64,000 bases of DNA from Orlajensenia flava (GTDB lineage Bacteria; Actinomycetota; Actinomycetes; Actinomycetales; Microbacteriaceae): positions 124,001-188,000 of the forward strand of contig NZ_SSSN01000005.1 in NCBI RefSeq assembly GCF_004801905.1, written 5' to 3'. Below are positions 7,956 through 16,130 of this stretch, in pieces; positions within the stretch are counted from its first letter, which is position 1, and every line of letters starts with the position of its first letter. Position numbers and translations under genes: made by a program. The notes below the pieces were generated by a model, which saw only the letters and a list, made by a program, of their open reading frames with translations, was not told the DNA's origin and ran no database searches.

Positions 7956-8283
7956 CTAACGGGTGGATGCGACGCGGAGGGATGGGCAGCGCCCCTGGAG
8001 GGCTACTCCATCGCCTCGCCGAGCGTAGACGTTTCCGAGCGCCTCGAGTGCCGCCTTGGACACGCCGTGATAGGTGTCGGGCCGGGCGACGAGCACCTGA
8101 TCGGCGGACAGTCGGCCGTACGGCACGAACCCGACGGCGTTCACCGAGCTGGCGAGCAGAACCCGCCGCACTCCCGCCCGCCGCGCCGCCGCGAGGACCT
8201 TCTGCGTGCCATCGATGTTGAGGGCGAGGATGTCGCTCCATGGTCGCTCGGCTCGGTGCGCCGCGAGATGGATAAGCGTCGAC
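7956..8283 (-). pseudogene. NAD-dependent epimerase/dehydratase remnant
   Basis: Leftward from 8283 the frame reads LIHLAAHRAERPWSDILALN, then GTQKVLAAARRAGVRRVLLA, SSVNAVGFVPYGRL and YHGVSKAALEALGNVYA. These are the middle of an extended short-chain dehydrogenase/epimerase, including the SS strand and the Y-x3-K catalytic pair (YHGVSK). The Rossmann N-terminus is missing where a palindromic repeat begins (8304), and after residue NVYA the sequence loses family character and stops. It is a double-truncated pseudogene. Confidence 0.75.
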
Positions 8284-8303
8284 TTGCGTCAGACCCGGCG
8301 ATC

Positions 8304-8356
8304 GAGGTGACACTTTCTGTCGGTTCGGATGCCGCTGAACCAACAGAAATTGTCAC
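8304..8356. repeat. palindromic intergenic repeat, copy 1
   Basis: Left arm GAGGTGACACTTTCTGTCGG (start 8304) continues to GTTC; the right arm GAACCAACAGAAATTGTCAC is at 8337-8356; the arms pair at 18 of 20 positions around a GGATGCCGCT loop. The same arm recurs at 32.0, 36.8-37.1 and 55.3 kb. It lies exactly at the broken end of the epimerase remnant. Confidence 0.85.
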
Positions 8357-8404
8357 GTGGAGCGGTGCTCGCCGATGGGCTCCGTTCCGAGCGCGGTGGC
8401 ACGC

Positions 8405-9286
8405 TCAGGACTCGGGAATGACCATGTCGAACCGCTCCGGGCGAGCCACGTCGGGGTCCGGCCCGCTGCGGATGCCGGTGTCGAGCGCGTCGATGCTCGC
8501 GAGCTCGTCGGTGCTGAGCTCGAAGTCGAACACGTCGAAGTTCGCCGCGATGCGCTCCGGGTTGACCGACTTCGGAATGGCCGAGCGACCGTTCTGCAGG
8601 TGCCACCGCAGCATGACCTGTGCCGACGACTTCTCGTGGGTTTGCCCGATCGCGGCGATCGTCGGGTCGTCCATGACGCTCTTGCGCTCATCGCCGAAGC
8701 CCGGGTAGAAGGTGATGCCGCCGATCGGCGACCACGCCTGGGTGAGGATGCCACTGGCCGCATCCGCCCGCTGCACGTCGGGCTGGCTGAAGTAGGGGTG
8801 CAGTTCGATCTGGTTGACGGCGGGCACGACATCCGTCTCCGCGATCAGCCGCTCGAGGTGGTGAGGCAGAAAATTGCTCACACCGATAGCGCGCACCCTG
8901 CTATCGGCGAGGAGGGCCTCGAGGGCGCGGTAGGCGGCGAGAGTCTTCTCGAACCGATCGGTCGCCGGCTGGTGCAGGATGAGCAGGTCGAGCGTGTCGA
9001 CGCCGAGCTTGCCCACCGACTTCTCCCACGCGTGCAGCGTTTCGTCGTAGCCGTAGTCGCTCACCCACACCTTGGTCTCGATGAACACGTCGGAGCGGTC
9101 GAGGCCTGAGCGACGGATGCCCTCGCCCACCTCCTTCTCGTTGCCGTAGCCGGCCGCCGTGTCGATGAGACGGTATCCGGCGGAGAGGGCGGCCTCGACG
9201 GCAGCGGTGGTTTCGTCGGGTGCGGATTGGAAGACGCCGAGCCCGAGAGCGGGCATGGTGACGCCGTTGTTGAGGGTGAGTTCCAT
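8405..9286 (-). CDS. aldo/keto reductase
   Basis: A 293-residue NADPH-dependent reductase. It has the catalytic tetrad context LIDTAAGYGNEKEVG (Asp, Tyr), ETKVWVSD (Lys) and LDLLILHQP (His), and later AIGVSNFLPHHLERL, VNQIELHPYF and the coenzyme-binding AIPKSVNPERIAANFDVFDF. Length and order are normal for the 2,5-diketo-gluconate-reductase-like AKR group; the natural carbonyl substrate is unknown. The ATG at 9286 begins MELTLNNGVTMPALGLG, the classical start; no strong ribosome site is visible. It lies 116 bp downstream of the amine oxidase operon and may be read with it. Confidence 0.92.
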   Translation of the reverse strand: MELTLNNGVTMPALGLGVFQSAPDETTAAVEAALSAGYRLIDTAAGYGNEKEVGEGIRRSGLDRSDVFIETKVWVSDYGYDETLHAWEKSVGKLGVDTLDLLILHQPATDRFEKTLAAYRALEALLADSRVRAIGVSNFLPHHLERLIAETDVVPAVNQIELHPYFSQPDVQRADAASGILTQAWSPIGGITFYPGFGDERKSVMDDPTIAAIGQTHEKSSAQVMLRWHLQNGRSAIPKSVNPERIAANFDVFDFELSTDELASIDALDTGIRSGPDPDVARPERFDMVIPES

Positions 9287-9402
9287 GCGTTTCACGTTAC
9301 GCCCCTCGTGTCGGCGTCTCACTGCTTCTCGCCCGCCGTCGATGAAGATCGCCTCGACGTGCCACTGCCTGAGACCAGCAGGACTGAGAAAGCCGTACCG
9401 GA

Positions 9403-10761
9403 CTAACCCCCCGCGAGCACCTCCGCGGCCGTCGCCTCCCCCGAGCGCACGGCGCCCTCCATATAGCCGTTCCAGATCGGGGAGTACTCGGTGCCCGCCC
9501 AGTGGATGCGTCCGACCGGGTCGCGCAACGCCTGCCCGTACGCGGTCCACACGCCGGGCGTGAAGTGCGCTCCGTAGCAGCCGCGGCTGAACTCCTCCGC
9601 CATCCAGTCCTGCTCGATGTACTCGAGCGGATGCCGCGCCTCTTCGCCGAAGTACTCGGCGAGGTTGTCGATGAACGCCTGCTTGCGCTCGTCGGGCGTT
9701 CGCCGCGCCCACTCGCGGCCGTCGTTGCCCTCCATGAAGCCGAGCATGATGCCCTTCTCATACCCGGGAGGCGAGTTGTCGAAGGTCACCTTGACCGGCC
9801 CGGTGTCCGAGCCGACCTGCCCGTTCAGGCCCTGCCTCCGCCAGAACGGGGTCTCGTAGACCAGGTAGAGCTTGAGCACCGACCCGGACGGCACCCGCTG
9901 GGTGAGCTGGTCGCGCCAGCCGGGCAGGGGAGGCGAGTACTCCAGGCGCCCCGCGAGCGTGGGTGGGAGAGTGACGATGACACAGTCGGCTTCGAAGAGC
10001 TCTCCGCTCCGTGTGAACACCCGCACCCCGGCGTCGTCGTGCTCGATGCGGCGAACGGCGGCGCCCAGCACGACGGCGTCACCGAGCGGCTGCGCCATCC
10101 GTTCGCTCACGAGTACGGATCCGCCATCGACGCGATCTTGCTGGGCGCCTCGATCGACGGCCATGAGCGTCTCGAGGTCGACGCCCGATTTCATGTAGAA
10201 GGCCGCGTGCAGCAGTGAGATGTCGCTGGGATCGGCCGAGAACAGCGCCTCGCACGAGATCTGGAAGTACGCGCGCCCGGCCGCGGTGCGCAGGTTGCGC
10301 CGAATCCAGCTGCGATAGGTCTGCCCGTCGAGCATCGGCGCGTTCGGCGTGAGCCACGGACGGTCGAGGTCGACCTTCTTGGAGAGCGCCGTGAAGCGCG
10401 CGAGCCCCTGGCCGAGGTCGGCGAGGGCGATGGGACTGAGCCGGGGGATGGCGCCCTTCTTCTCTCCCATGAGGCTCTTCTTGCCGCCGAGCTTCACGAG
10501 CGTCTTGCCGGTGTTGTAGGTGGGCACGGTCTGCAGCCCGAGCTCGGAGACGAGCTCGTACATGCGGTCCTGCGTCGGCCCGATCCACTGGCCGCCGAGC
10601 TCGACCCACTGGCCGTCGGCGGTCGAGCCGCCCTTCGTGCGCCCGCCCACCCGGTCGCGGGCCTCGAGCACGCGCACGCTTCGGCCCGCTGCTGCGAGGG
10701 CACGGGCGGCGGCGAGGCCGGCGAGGCCCGCTCCGATCACGAGAACGTCGGTGCGGTTCAT
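9403..10761 (-). CDS. flavin monoamine oxidase family protein
   Basis: A 452-residue FAD-dependent amine oxidase. The dinucleotide-binding motif GAGLAGLAAARALAAAGRSV is at residues 8-27, followed by VLEARDRVGGRTKG; near the end DPVGRIHWAGTEYSPIWNGY, then GAVRSGEATAAEV, completes the FAD site. Oxidises an unidentified primary or secondary amine, releasing aldehyde, ammonia and peroxide. ATG 10761 has AGGAG 5 nt upstream and overlaps the stop of the preceding glycerophosphodiesterase gene by 4 bp (ATGA). It is the last of five overlapping genes, suggesting a late step on an amine-containing product. Confidence 0.9.
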   Translation of the reverse strand: MNRTDVLVIGAGLAGLAAARALAAAGRSVRVLEARDRVGGRTKGGSTADGQWVELGGQWIGPTQDRMYELVSELGLQTVPTYNTGKTLVKLGGKKSLMGEKKGAIPRLSPIALADLGQGLARFTALSKKVDLDRPWLTPNAPMLDGQTYRSWIRRNLRTAAGRAYFQISCEALFSADPSDISLLHAAFYMKSGVDLETLMAVDRGAQQDRVDGGSVLVSERMAQPLGDAVVLGAAVRRIEHDDAGVRVFTRSGELFEADCVIVTLPPTLAGRLEYSPPLPGWRDQLTQRVPSGSVLKLYLVYETPFWRRQGLNGQVGSDTGPVKVTFDNSPPGYEKGIMLGFMEGNDGREWARRTPDERKQAFIDNLAEYFGEEARHPLEYIEQDWMAEEFSRGCYGAHFTPGVWTAYGQALRDPVGRIHWAGTEYSPIWNGYMEGAVRSGEATAAEVLAGG

Positions 10762-11642
10762 GGGTGCTCCTGTTCGGGGTCGTCTGGGAAACGGATGCTG
10801 GAGCGCGCGGCGAACTCGTCGAGAGCGGCGCGGGCGCGGGCCGGGGCATCCGTCGTTATCTCGCTCACCCCGAGCGCGACGCACAGCTCGATGTCGGCAG
10901 CATCATCGACGGTCCATACCCGCACGGTGCGCCCGGCGCCGAGCCACCCGCGCACGAGCTCGGGGTCGGCGCGGACGAGCTCGATGTCCGGACCGACCTG
11001 GCCGACCGCGCCGGCGTCGACGAGTGACCGCCCGACCCGGAGAGCCTCGGCGAGCTGCGCGGCGAGGGCGGCGCGTTCGGCTGCGGGCAGCTCGTTCGGC
11101 AGCTCGCCCGCCACGTCGTCGAGCACGAGATCCCCCGTGAGCACCATGAGGTGTTCCGCCGGCACGACGGTGGCGAGCACCTCGATGGACTCGGGGTTGA
11201 AGCTCATGAGGCTGACCCTCACATTCTCGATCCGGGAGGCTCGCGCGTCCCAGCCGGCGCGATCGAGCACCTCGAGCACGGCCGCCTCGATCGCCGTGCC
11301 GAAGGGATTCGGATGCTTCAGCTCGATCGCCAGCACGAGCGGTCGCCGGGCGCCCCGCGCGAGGCCGAGAAGCTCCTCGAGCGTGAGCAGCGTTCCGGGT
11401 CGTCCGCGGGCGCCGTAGTCGAACGCACGCAGCTCATCGAGGGTGAGCTCGTGAACGGCGCCGGTACCGGTGGAGGTGCGGTCGAGCGTGCCGTCGTGCA
11501 GGCACACGACCACGCCGTCTGCCGTGAGGCGCACGTCGCACTCCACGCCGTCGGCGCCCTGCGCGATCGCCGCCGCATAGGCCTCGCGGGTCTGCTCCGG
11601 CTCGTCGGCACTCGCGCCGCGATGCGCGATGACGAGCGTCAT
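10758..11642 (-). CDS. glycerophosphodiester phosphodiesterase family protein
   Basis: A 294-residue GDPD-type TIM-barrel phosphodiesterase. It begins MTLVIAHRGASADEPEQT (catalytic His-Arg), then GADGVECDVRLTADGVVVCL, HDGTLDRTS (metal-binding Glu/Asp and second His) and ends with RVWTVDDAADIELC and GVSEITTDAP, the normal order. It would hydrolyse glycerophosphodiesters or a related phosphodiester. ATG 11642 overlaps the previous stop by 4 bp. Cytoplasmic: no signal peptide. In this operon it may act on a non-lipid phosphodiester rather than in membrane lipid turnover. Confidence 0.92.
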   Translation of the reverse strand: MTLVIAHRGASADEPEQTREAYAAAIAQGADGVECDVRLTADGVVVCLHDGTLDRTSTGTGAVHELTLDELRAFDYGARGRPGTLLTLEELLGLARGARRPLVLAIELKHPNPFGTAIEAAVLEVLDRAGWDARASRIENVRVSLMSFNPESIEVLATVVPAEHLMVLTGDLVLDDVAGELPNELPAAERAALAAQLAEALRVGRSLVDAGAVGQVGPDIELVRADPELVRGWLGAGRTVRVWTVDDAADIELCVALGVSEITTDAPARARAALDEFAARSSIRFPDDPEQEHP

Positions 11643-13546
11643 GGGCGGCTCCCGTCGGCACCGGGCAGCGGAAACGGGTCGTCCCACTGACGGTGGCCGA
11701 CGGCATCCGCCCACGCGGTCCACGCGACGAAGCCGGCGACGCTCGCCATCGCCGCACCCGTCACAGCGATGCCGGTGTCGGGATGCCACGACTCGCACGC
11801 GATGCCCGTGTCCATCGGGGTGGCGACGAAGGCGGCGACGGGGTCGCCGAGGTCGGCGTTGCCCGTCAGCATCCGGTTGCCCAGGTCGAATGCGGAGGGC
11901 GACGCGAAGTGCGGGGCGCCCGCTCCCGGGAAAGGGCCGTCGTAGTGGTAGGCGTAGTCGGTCACCAGCCAGCGCAGTGTCGTGGCGAACGCGGCATCCG
12001 TCTCGTCGACGACCCCCCAGTAGGCGAGGGTGCGAAGACTCAGGGGAGGCTCCTCGCGCCACTCCGGCTCGCCGTCTGCGTCGATCGCCCACGCCCAGCG
12101 GTGCTCGCCGCTGCCCGGTGCGGACGTCGTTCCCTCGGTCGGCGCCTCGTGCACGAAGGCTTCGGCCAGCCGCTCCGCGAGCGCCTCCCCGCGGGCGACG
12201 AGGTCGGCATCGCCCGTGAGGCGGCCGACGATGCGCAGCGCCACGGCCACGAGCGCGTTGTTCGTCGCCGTGAAGGGATGGTCGGTCGGGTCATCCGTGG
12301 GCAGCAGCATGGTGCCGTACAGGCCGAGTTCGGCGTCGAACACCTCCGCGAGCTCGCGCTCGAACGTGCCGAACAGCCGCTGCACGGCCGGTTCCGAGAC
12401 GACGCCGCGGTCGCCGGTCGCGTCGACGTAGCGCCAGAGGGCGAGCAGGGGGATGCACAGTTCGTCGAGCTCGAAGCCCGGATAGAGGCGCCCGCCGGTG
12501 ATGTAGAGAGCGTGCTGCGCGATGTCCTCGCCGGCGTTCTCGATCGAGGCGACGAGAACGCGGCGGGCGCGGGTCGCATCCGTCAGCAGCACCGCGGGAA
12601 ACGCCCACCAGTACACGTCGCGGCTCCAGAACGCGCCGCTCACGTAGTAGCGGGGGCTCCGCGAGGTGAGCGCGACGGTGCGGCCGGTGTCGAGGCAATC
12701 GGCCTGCCCGTAGAAGAAGCAGAAGAACAGGTTGAGCCGTGCCCGAGCGGTCAGTTCGGGGGAGTCGAAGCGGGGGCCGTGAGCACTCAGCCATGCGCGG
12801 GTGTCGGCGCGCAGGGCATCGAATCCTCGGCGGCGCAGGTGCAGGGCGGTCGCGCCCGACCCGTCGGGCTCGGGCGCGACTCCCACGTACACGTCCAGGT
12901 CGAGCGTCTCGCCCGGGGCGACGGATGCGCTTCGCGTCACCGCCCACCCGTTCGCCGGCGCGTTCTCGTCGTGGGCGGCACCGGCTCCGGGTCGCCACGA
13001 CACCGCGAGCAGCAGTCGCTCGGCGCCGGCGTACACCGCGCGGGCGCCCGTCCACGGGTCGTCGCGGGTCGCGAGCGTGACCGCGAGCTGCTTGGCGCGG
13101 AAGTGGTGCACGACCGTCGACGCCCACTGCCCGCTCCAGCGCAGGTCGACGTGCTGCGGGGCATCCGTCTCGTTGCGATAGCTCAGCCGGGCGACGACGC
13201 CGGCATCGCTCGTGCCGCCGCGGCTGAGAGGCGCGACCCACTCGGCCGTGACAATGCCACCGGTGACGGATGCCTCCGCGTGCGGCACCCAGTCGGCCAC
13301 GCGGGTCCATGTGAACGAGGGCGTCACGGCCGAACCGTCGACCGTCACGGATGGCGCGAGCACACCCTGCTCGCCGCCGACCGCCGCGAGCACTCCGCGC
13401 TCCGCCTCGCTCACGATGCCGATCGACCGGCACACGCCGTGCTCGTCGAGCTCGGGCAGTGAAACGAGCAGGTTTCCGGTGGGATGCAGCGTCTCTGGCG
13501 CGTCGATGACCGGGGCGAACGTCGTGAGCGACTCGGTAGACGTCAT
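11639..13546 (-). CDS. six-hairpin glycosidase-like protein (GH125-like)
   Basis: A 635-residue protein with an N-terminal beta-sandwich-like half (residues 1-250) and a C-terminal helical barrel. The barrel shows YYVSGAFWSRDVYWWAFPA, LYGTMLLPTDDPTDHPFTAT, YWGVVDETDAAFATTLRW and DTGIACESWHPDTG. Acidic residues in RDVYW and after the TN-N motif are where an (alpha/alpha)6 glycosidase would have its active site. The best family guess is an alpha-mannosidase-like GH125 or a relative; specificity is unproven. No signal peptide, so it acts on imported oligosaccharide or glycoside. It overlaps both neighbours by 4 bp. Confidence 0.6.
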   Translation of the reverse strand: MTSTESLTTFAPVIDAPETLHPTGNLLVSLPELDEHGVCRSIGIVSEAERGVLAAVGGEQGVLAPSVTVDGSAVTPSFTWTRVADWVPHAEASVTGGIVTAEWVAPLSRGGTSDAGVVARLSYRNETDAPQHVDLRWSGQWASTVVHHFRAKQLAVTLATRDDPWTGARAVYAGAERLLLAVSWRPGAGAAHDENAPANGWAVTRSASVAPGETLDLDVYVGVAPEPDGSGATALHLRRRGFDALRADTRAWLSAHGPRFDSPELTARARLNLFFCFFYGQADCLDTGRTVALTSRSPRYYVSGAFWSRDVYWWAFPAVLLTDATRARRVLVASIENAGEDIAQHALYITGGRLYPGFELDELCIPLLALWRYVDATGDRGVVSEPAVQRLFGTFERELAEVFDAELGLYGTMLLPTDDPTDHPFTATNNALVAVALRIVGRLTGDADLVARGEALAERLAEAFVHEAPTEGTTSAPGSGEHRWAWAIDADGEPEWREEPPLSLRTLAYWGVVDETDAAFATTLRWLVTDYAYHYDGPFPGAGAPHFASPSAFDLGNRMLTGNADLGDPVAAFVATPMDTGIACESWHPDTGIAVTGAAMASVAGFVAWTAWADAVGHRQWDDPFPLPGADGSRP

Positions 13547-14511
13547 GAGAGCCCCAGCAGTCGTGCCGCGTTGCCGGAGAAGACGAGGTGGCGGTCGGCA
13601 TCCGTCATGCCCATCTCACGCACGATGCGCACCTGCTCGTCGTAGTAGCGCCGGGCGAGCCCGCGCGGAAACGACGCCGAGTCGCTGCCGAACACTATGC
13701 GGCTCGGCCCGACGGTCTCGAAGAACGTGCGAAAGTAGTCGGCCAGAGTGAAACGGTCGGGCATCCAGCGAATCCACTCGTTGTTGCCCGAGGTGTCGAC
13801 ATGCACGTTTCGGCATGCCCACATGAGGTGCAGCAGTTCGCGCGGGTAGCCGCAGCCGAAGTGCGGAATGACGAAGGCCGTGTCGGTGAAGGCCTTGGCC
13901 ACCTCGTGCAGGCGCAGCGGGTCGATGTTCTGGTGCCAGCCGGTTCCGCCGCCGCCGTTGTTGGGTCCGAAGTGGATGAGCACGGGGATGCCGAGGTCCT
14001 CCGCCGTCTGCCACACGGGGTAGAGCTCGCGCGAGTCGATGGGTCCGGGCAGCGTCGGGGCGATCACCTTGTAGCCGCGCAGTCCACGCTCGGTCACCGC
14101 CCGGTGAAGCTCGGCCGCGGCATTCGGGGCGAACGGATCGTGGTGCGCGAAGCCCAGCAGGCGCGGGTCGTCGGCGATCGCGTCGGCGAGGGCGTCGTTG
14201 CCGCCGCCCGTCATGAAGACCACGGCGTCGAGCTGGGCGTCCTCGACCTCGGCGGTCCATCGCCTGGCCTGGACGGATGCCGCAGGCTCCACGTCTTCGG
14301 GAAACGGGAAGCCGTAGTTGGTCCACCACTGCTCCTGGTACCAGCGCCAGTCAGCCTCGAGCTTGTCGGCCTTGGCGTCGCCGAACTCCGCGCGGTAGGC
14401 GGCCTCGGCTGGGTCGGGATGCTCGTCGGGCACGGGGAAGTGGCAGTGGAAGTCGATGATGGGAAAGCCCCACGCGCTGTCGCGGCCGGTGAGGGGCGAG
14501 GGCTCCGTCAT
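13543..14511 (-). CDS. amidohydrolase family protein
   Basis: A 322-residue metal-dependent hydrolase of the amidohydrolase-2 type. It has IIDFHCHFPVPDEHP (HxH metal ligands) near residue 20, VLIHFGPNNGGGG, FVIPHFGCGYPRELLHLMWA (barrel His) and SRIVFGSDSASFPRGLA (terminal Asp), in proper order. Reaction may be hydrolysis or decarboxylation; substrate unknown. It starts at ATG 14511 inside the stop of the upstream nitrilase-like gene (ATGA) and its stop overlaps the next start, so it is translationally coupled on both sides. Confidence 0.88.
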   Translation of the reverse strand: MTEPSPLTGRDSAWGFPIIDFHCHFPVPDEHPDPAEAAYRAEFGDAKADKLEADWRWYQEQWWTNYGFPFPEDVEPAASVQARRWTAEVEDAQLDAVVFMTGGGNDALADAIADDPRLLGFAHHDPFAPNAAAELHRAVTERGLRGYKVIAPTLPGPIDSRELYPVWQTAEDLGIPVLIHFGPNNGGGGTGWHQNIDPLRLHEVAKAFTDTAFVIPHFGCGYPRELLHLMWACRNVHVDTSGNNEWIRWMPDRFTLADYFRTFFETVGPSRIVFGSDSASFPRGLARRYYDEQVRIVREMGMTDADRHLVFSGNAARLLGLS

Positions 14512-15989
14512 CGGTCGGCGTCTCCCGTGCTCGCCGCCGCTGAGCCGCATGCGGCTGCCGTGATCGCCGCCGTCGCGTTCGCTGCCGCCAAAGCGTCGAC
14601 ATCCGCTCGCCGCAGGTCGGCGTAGATGGCCGTCTCGACGAAGCCGTTCTCGATCGGCGACCCCGAGCCGGGCGCGAGGGCGCCGGTTATCGCCAGCAAC
14701 TGCTCGCGCGACGCATCCGTCACGAGCCACGGCGACACCGCGAGGAACTCCGCCTTCTCGCCCCCGTACACGTCGTACTCCGCGGGGTCGAGCTCGCCCT
14801 TCTCGAGGGTGCCGACGAAGTGCGCGCCCTCGCCGGCGTGCCCGCGCGCGGTGATGGATGACTGCCCGTCGAACATGAGGTCGAGCAGGTTGCCGGTCAT
14901 CATGGGCGTCACGTTGTAGCGGAACCGCACCGACGGGTCGGCCACCGCGCGCCAGGTCGAGCCCATCCACTCGAGCGGCTGCCAGGCGCCGGAGGCCACC
15001 GGCGCCGCCCACGGGCCCGGGTTGGCGTCGGCCTGGATCATCACGTCGACCCCGAGCGCGTCTTGCACGGCGGCATACGACGAGCGGATGTCGGCGAACG
15101 GGTCGAATCCCTCCGGCCGATCGCCGAACGGGTAGCCGTACATGAAGGCGGGCAGGCTGGTTGCGAAGCCCACCTTGAATCCGGCGACATCGACCCAGCC
15201 GGCGTTGGCGCGTGCCGCCTCACCGTCGACCGGCCCCTCGGCGAGACCGAGCAGTTCGAGCTCCATCTCGGTCAGGGGCGCCTTCTCGTTGCGAGCGAGC
15301 AGGTTGCGCTCGCCGGTCGCCGCCTCGGGATGCACGTCGTCCGGGCCCCAGAGGAAGGTGGCGTTCGTCACGGCCGGCGTCGTCGCGACGAACACCTCCT
15401 TCTCGCCCGGTGTGCCGAACGCGGCGATCTCGCCGGCATCGCTCGACTCCCGGTAGGGCGTCTGGTAGTTGCCGGCGACCACCCACACGCCGTAGTCGCG
15501 GGCGATGTCGCTGAAGGTCTGCGAGAACGCGCGGGCGGCGGTGTCGGTCGCGGCGAGGTAGAGCGCGGTGCGCGGGTCGAAGCCGCCGAACAGCTGCCCA
15601 TAGGCGGCGATGCGGTCGGCGGATGCCTCGGCGAGCGCGCCCATTGCCGCCATGAGCGCGGCCGGCAGCTCGCTCACCGGCTCGAGCGGTTCATCCGCCA
15701 GGGCGCGGAAGCCGGCGCCGCGCTCGCCGAGCGCGACGACGGGCAGCCCGACCGCCTCGGGGTAGACGACGAGCGTCGGTCGCCCGGGCACGAGGTGCGG
15801 CACGACGAGGTCGTCCATGAGGGTACGCATCGCCGAGCGATAGGTCTCGATGGACTCGGCGTGGGCGAGGTCGATGCGGTACTGCACCGCGAAAACGCGC
15901 AGGTCGCCGTCGGGGTCGTCGTGCCCGGTGACGGGACGGCGCCCGGTCTGCACGCCGGCGAAGGCATCCGCGCTCGCGTCTTTCGCCAT
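14508..15989 (-). CDS. nitrilase-related carbon-nitrogen hydrolase-like protein (catalytic Cys apparently replaced)
   Basis: A 493-residue protein, long for the nitrilase superfamily. It shows LRVFAVQYRIDLAHAESIET (first strand), RPTLVVYPEAVGLPVVA (catalytic Glu in YPE) and DYGVWVVAGNYQTPYRES. At the place where nitrilases have the C-Y/W-D nucleophile elbow it reads KVGFATSLPAFMYGYPFG, so the Cys appears to be Thr/Ser; activity may differ or be lost. ATG 15989 follows GAGGAGG. First gene of the five-gene operon, divergent from the MFS transporter. Confidence 0.75.
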   Translation of the reverse strand: MAKDASADAFAGVQTGRRPVTGHDDPDGDLRVFAVQYRIDLAHAESIETYRSAMRTLMDDLVVPHLVPGRPTLVVYPEAVGLPVVALGERGAGFRALADEPLEPVSELPAALMAAMGALAEASADRIAAYGQLFGGFDPRTALYLAATDTAARAFSQTFSDIARDYGVWVVAGNYQTPYRESSDAGEIAAFGTPGEKEVFVATTPAVTNATFLWGPDDVHPEAATGERNLLARNEKAPLTEMELELLGLAEGPVDGEAARANAGWVDVAGFKVGFATSLPAFMYGYPFGDRPEGFDPFADIRSSYAAVQDALGVDVMIQADANPGPWAAPVASGAWQPLEWMGSTWRAVADPSVRFRYNVTPMMTGNLLDLMFDGQSSITARGHAGEGAHFVGTLEKGELDPAEYDVYGGEKAEFLAVSPWLVTDASREQLLAITGALAPGSGSPIENGFVETAIYADLRRADVDALAAANATAAITAAACGSAAASTGDADR

Positions 15990-16072
15990 GAATCCTCCTC
16001 GATTCCTCCACCGCCTGCCCACGCGCGGGCCATTGGTGCCGCCGCGGCATCCGTGCTAGAACAGTCTCCACG

Positions 16073-16097
16073 GAGTAGACCATGAAGTGTCCTACTC
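16073..16097. promoter_or_regulatory. inverted repeat in divergent promoter region (candidate operator)
   Basis: GAGTAGACC (16073-16081) and GTCCTACTC (16089-16097) form an imperfect inverted repeat between the leftward five-gene operon and the rightward MFS-ROK pair; a TATA-like CACTATACG follows at about 16100-16108. The position suits an operator for the ROK protein encoded downstream; this is inference. Confidence 0.5.
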
Positions 16098-16130
16098 GAC
16101 ACTATACGTGCGTCGCTCGAAGGAGAGTTC

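Noticed and set aside
11693-13462. 589-codon plus-strand frame antisense to the glycosidase
   Set aside because: Shadow of a high-GC gene; no family features.
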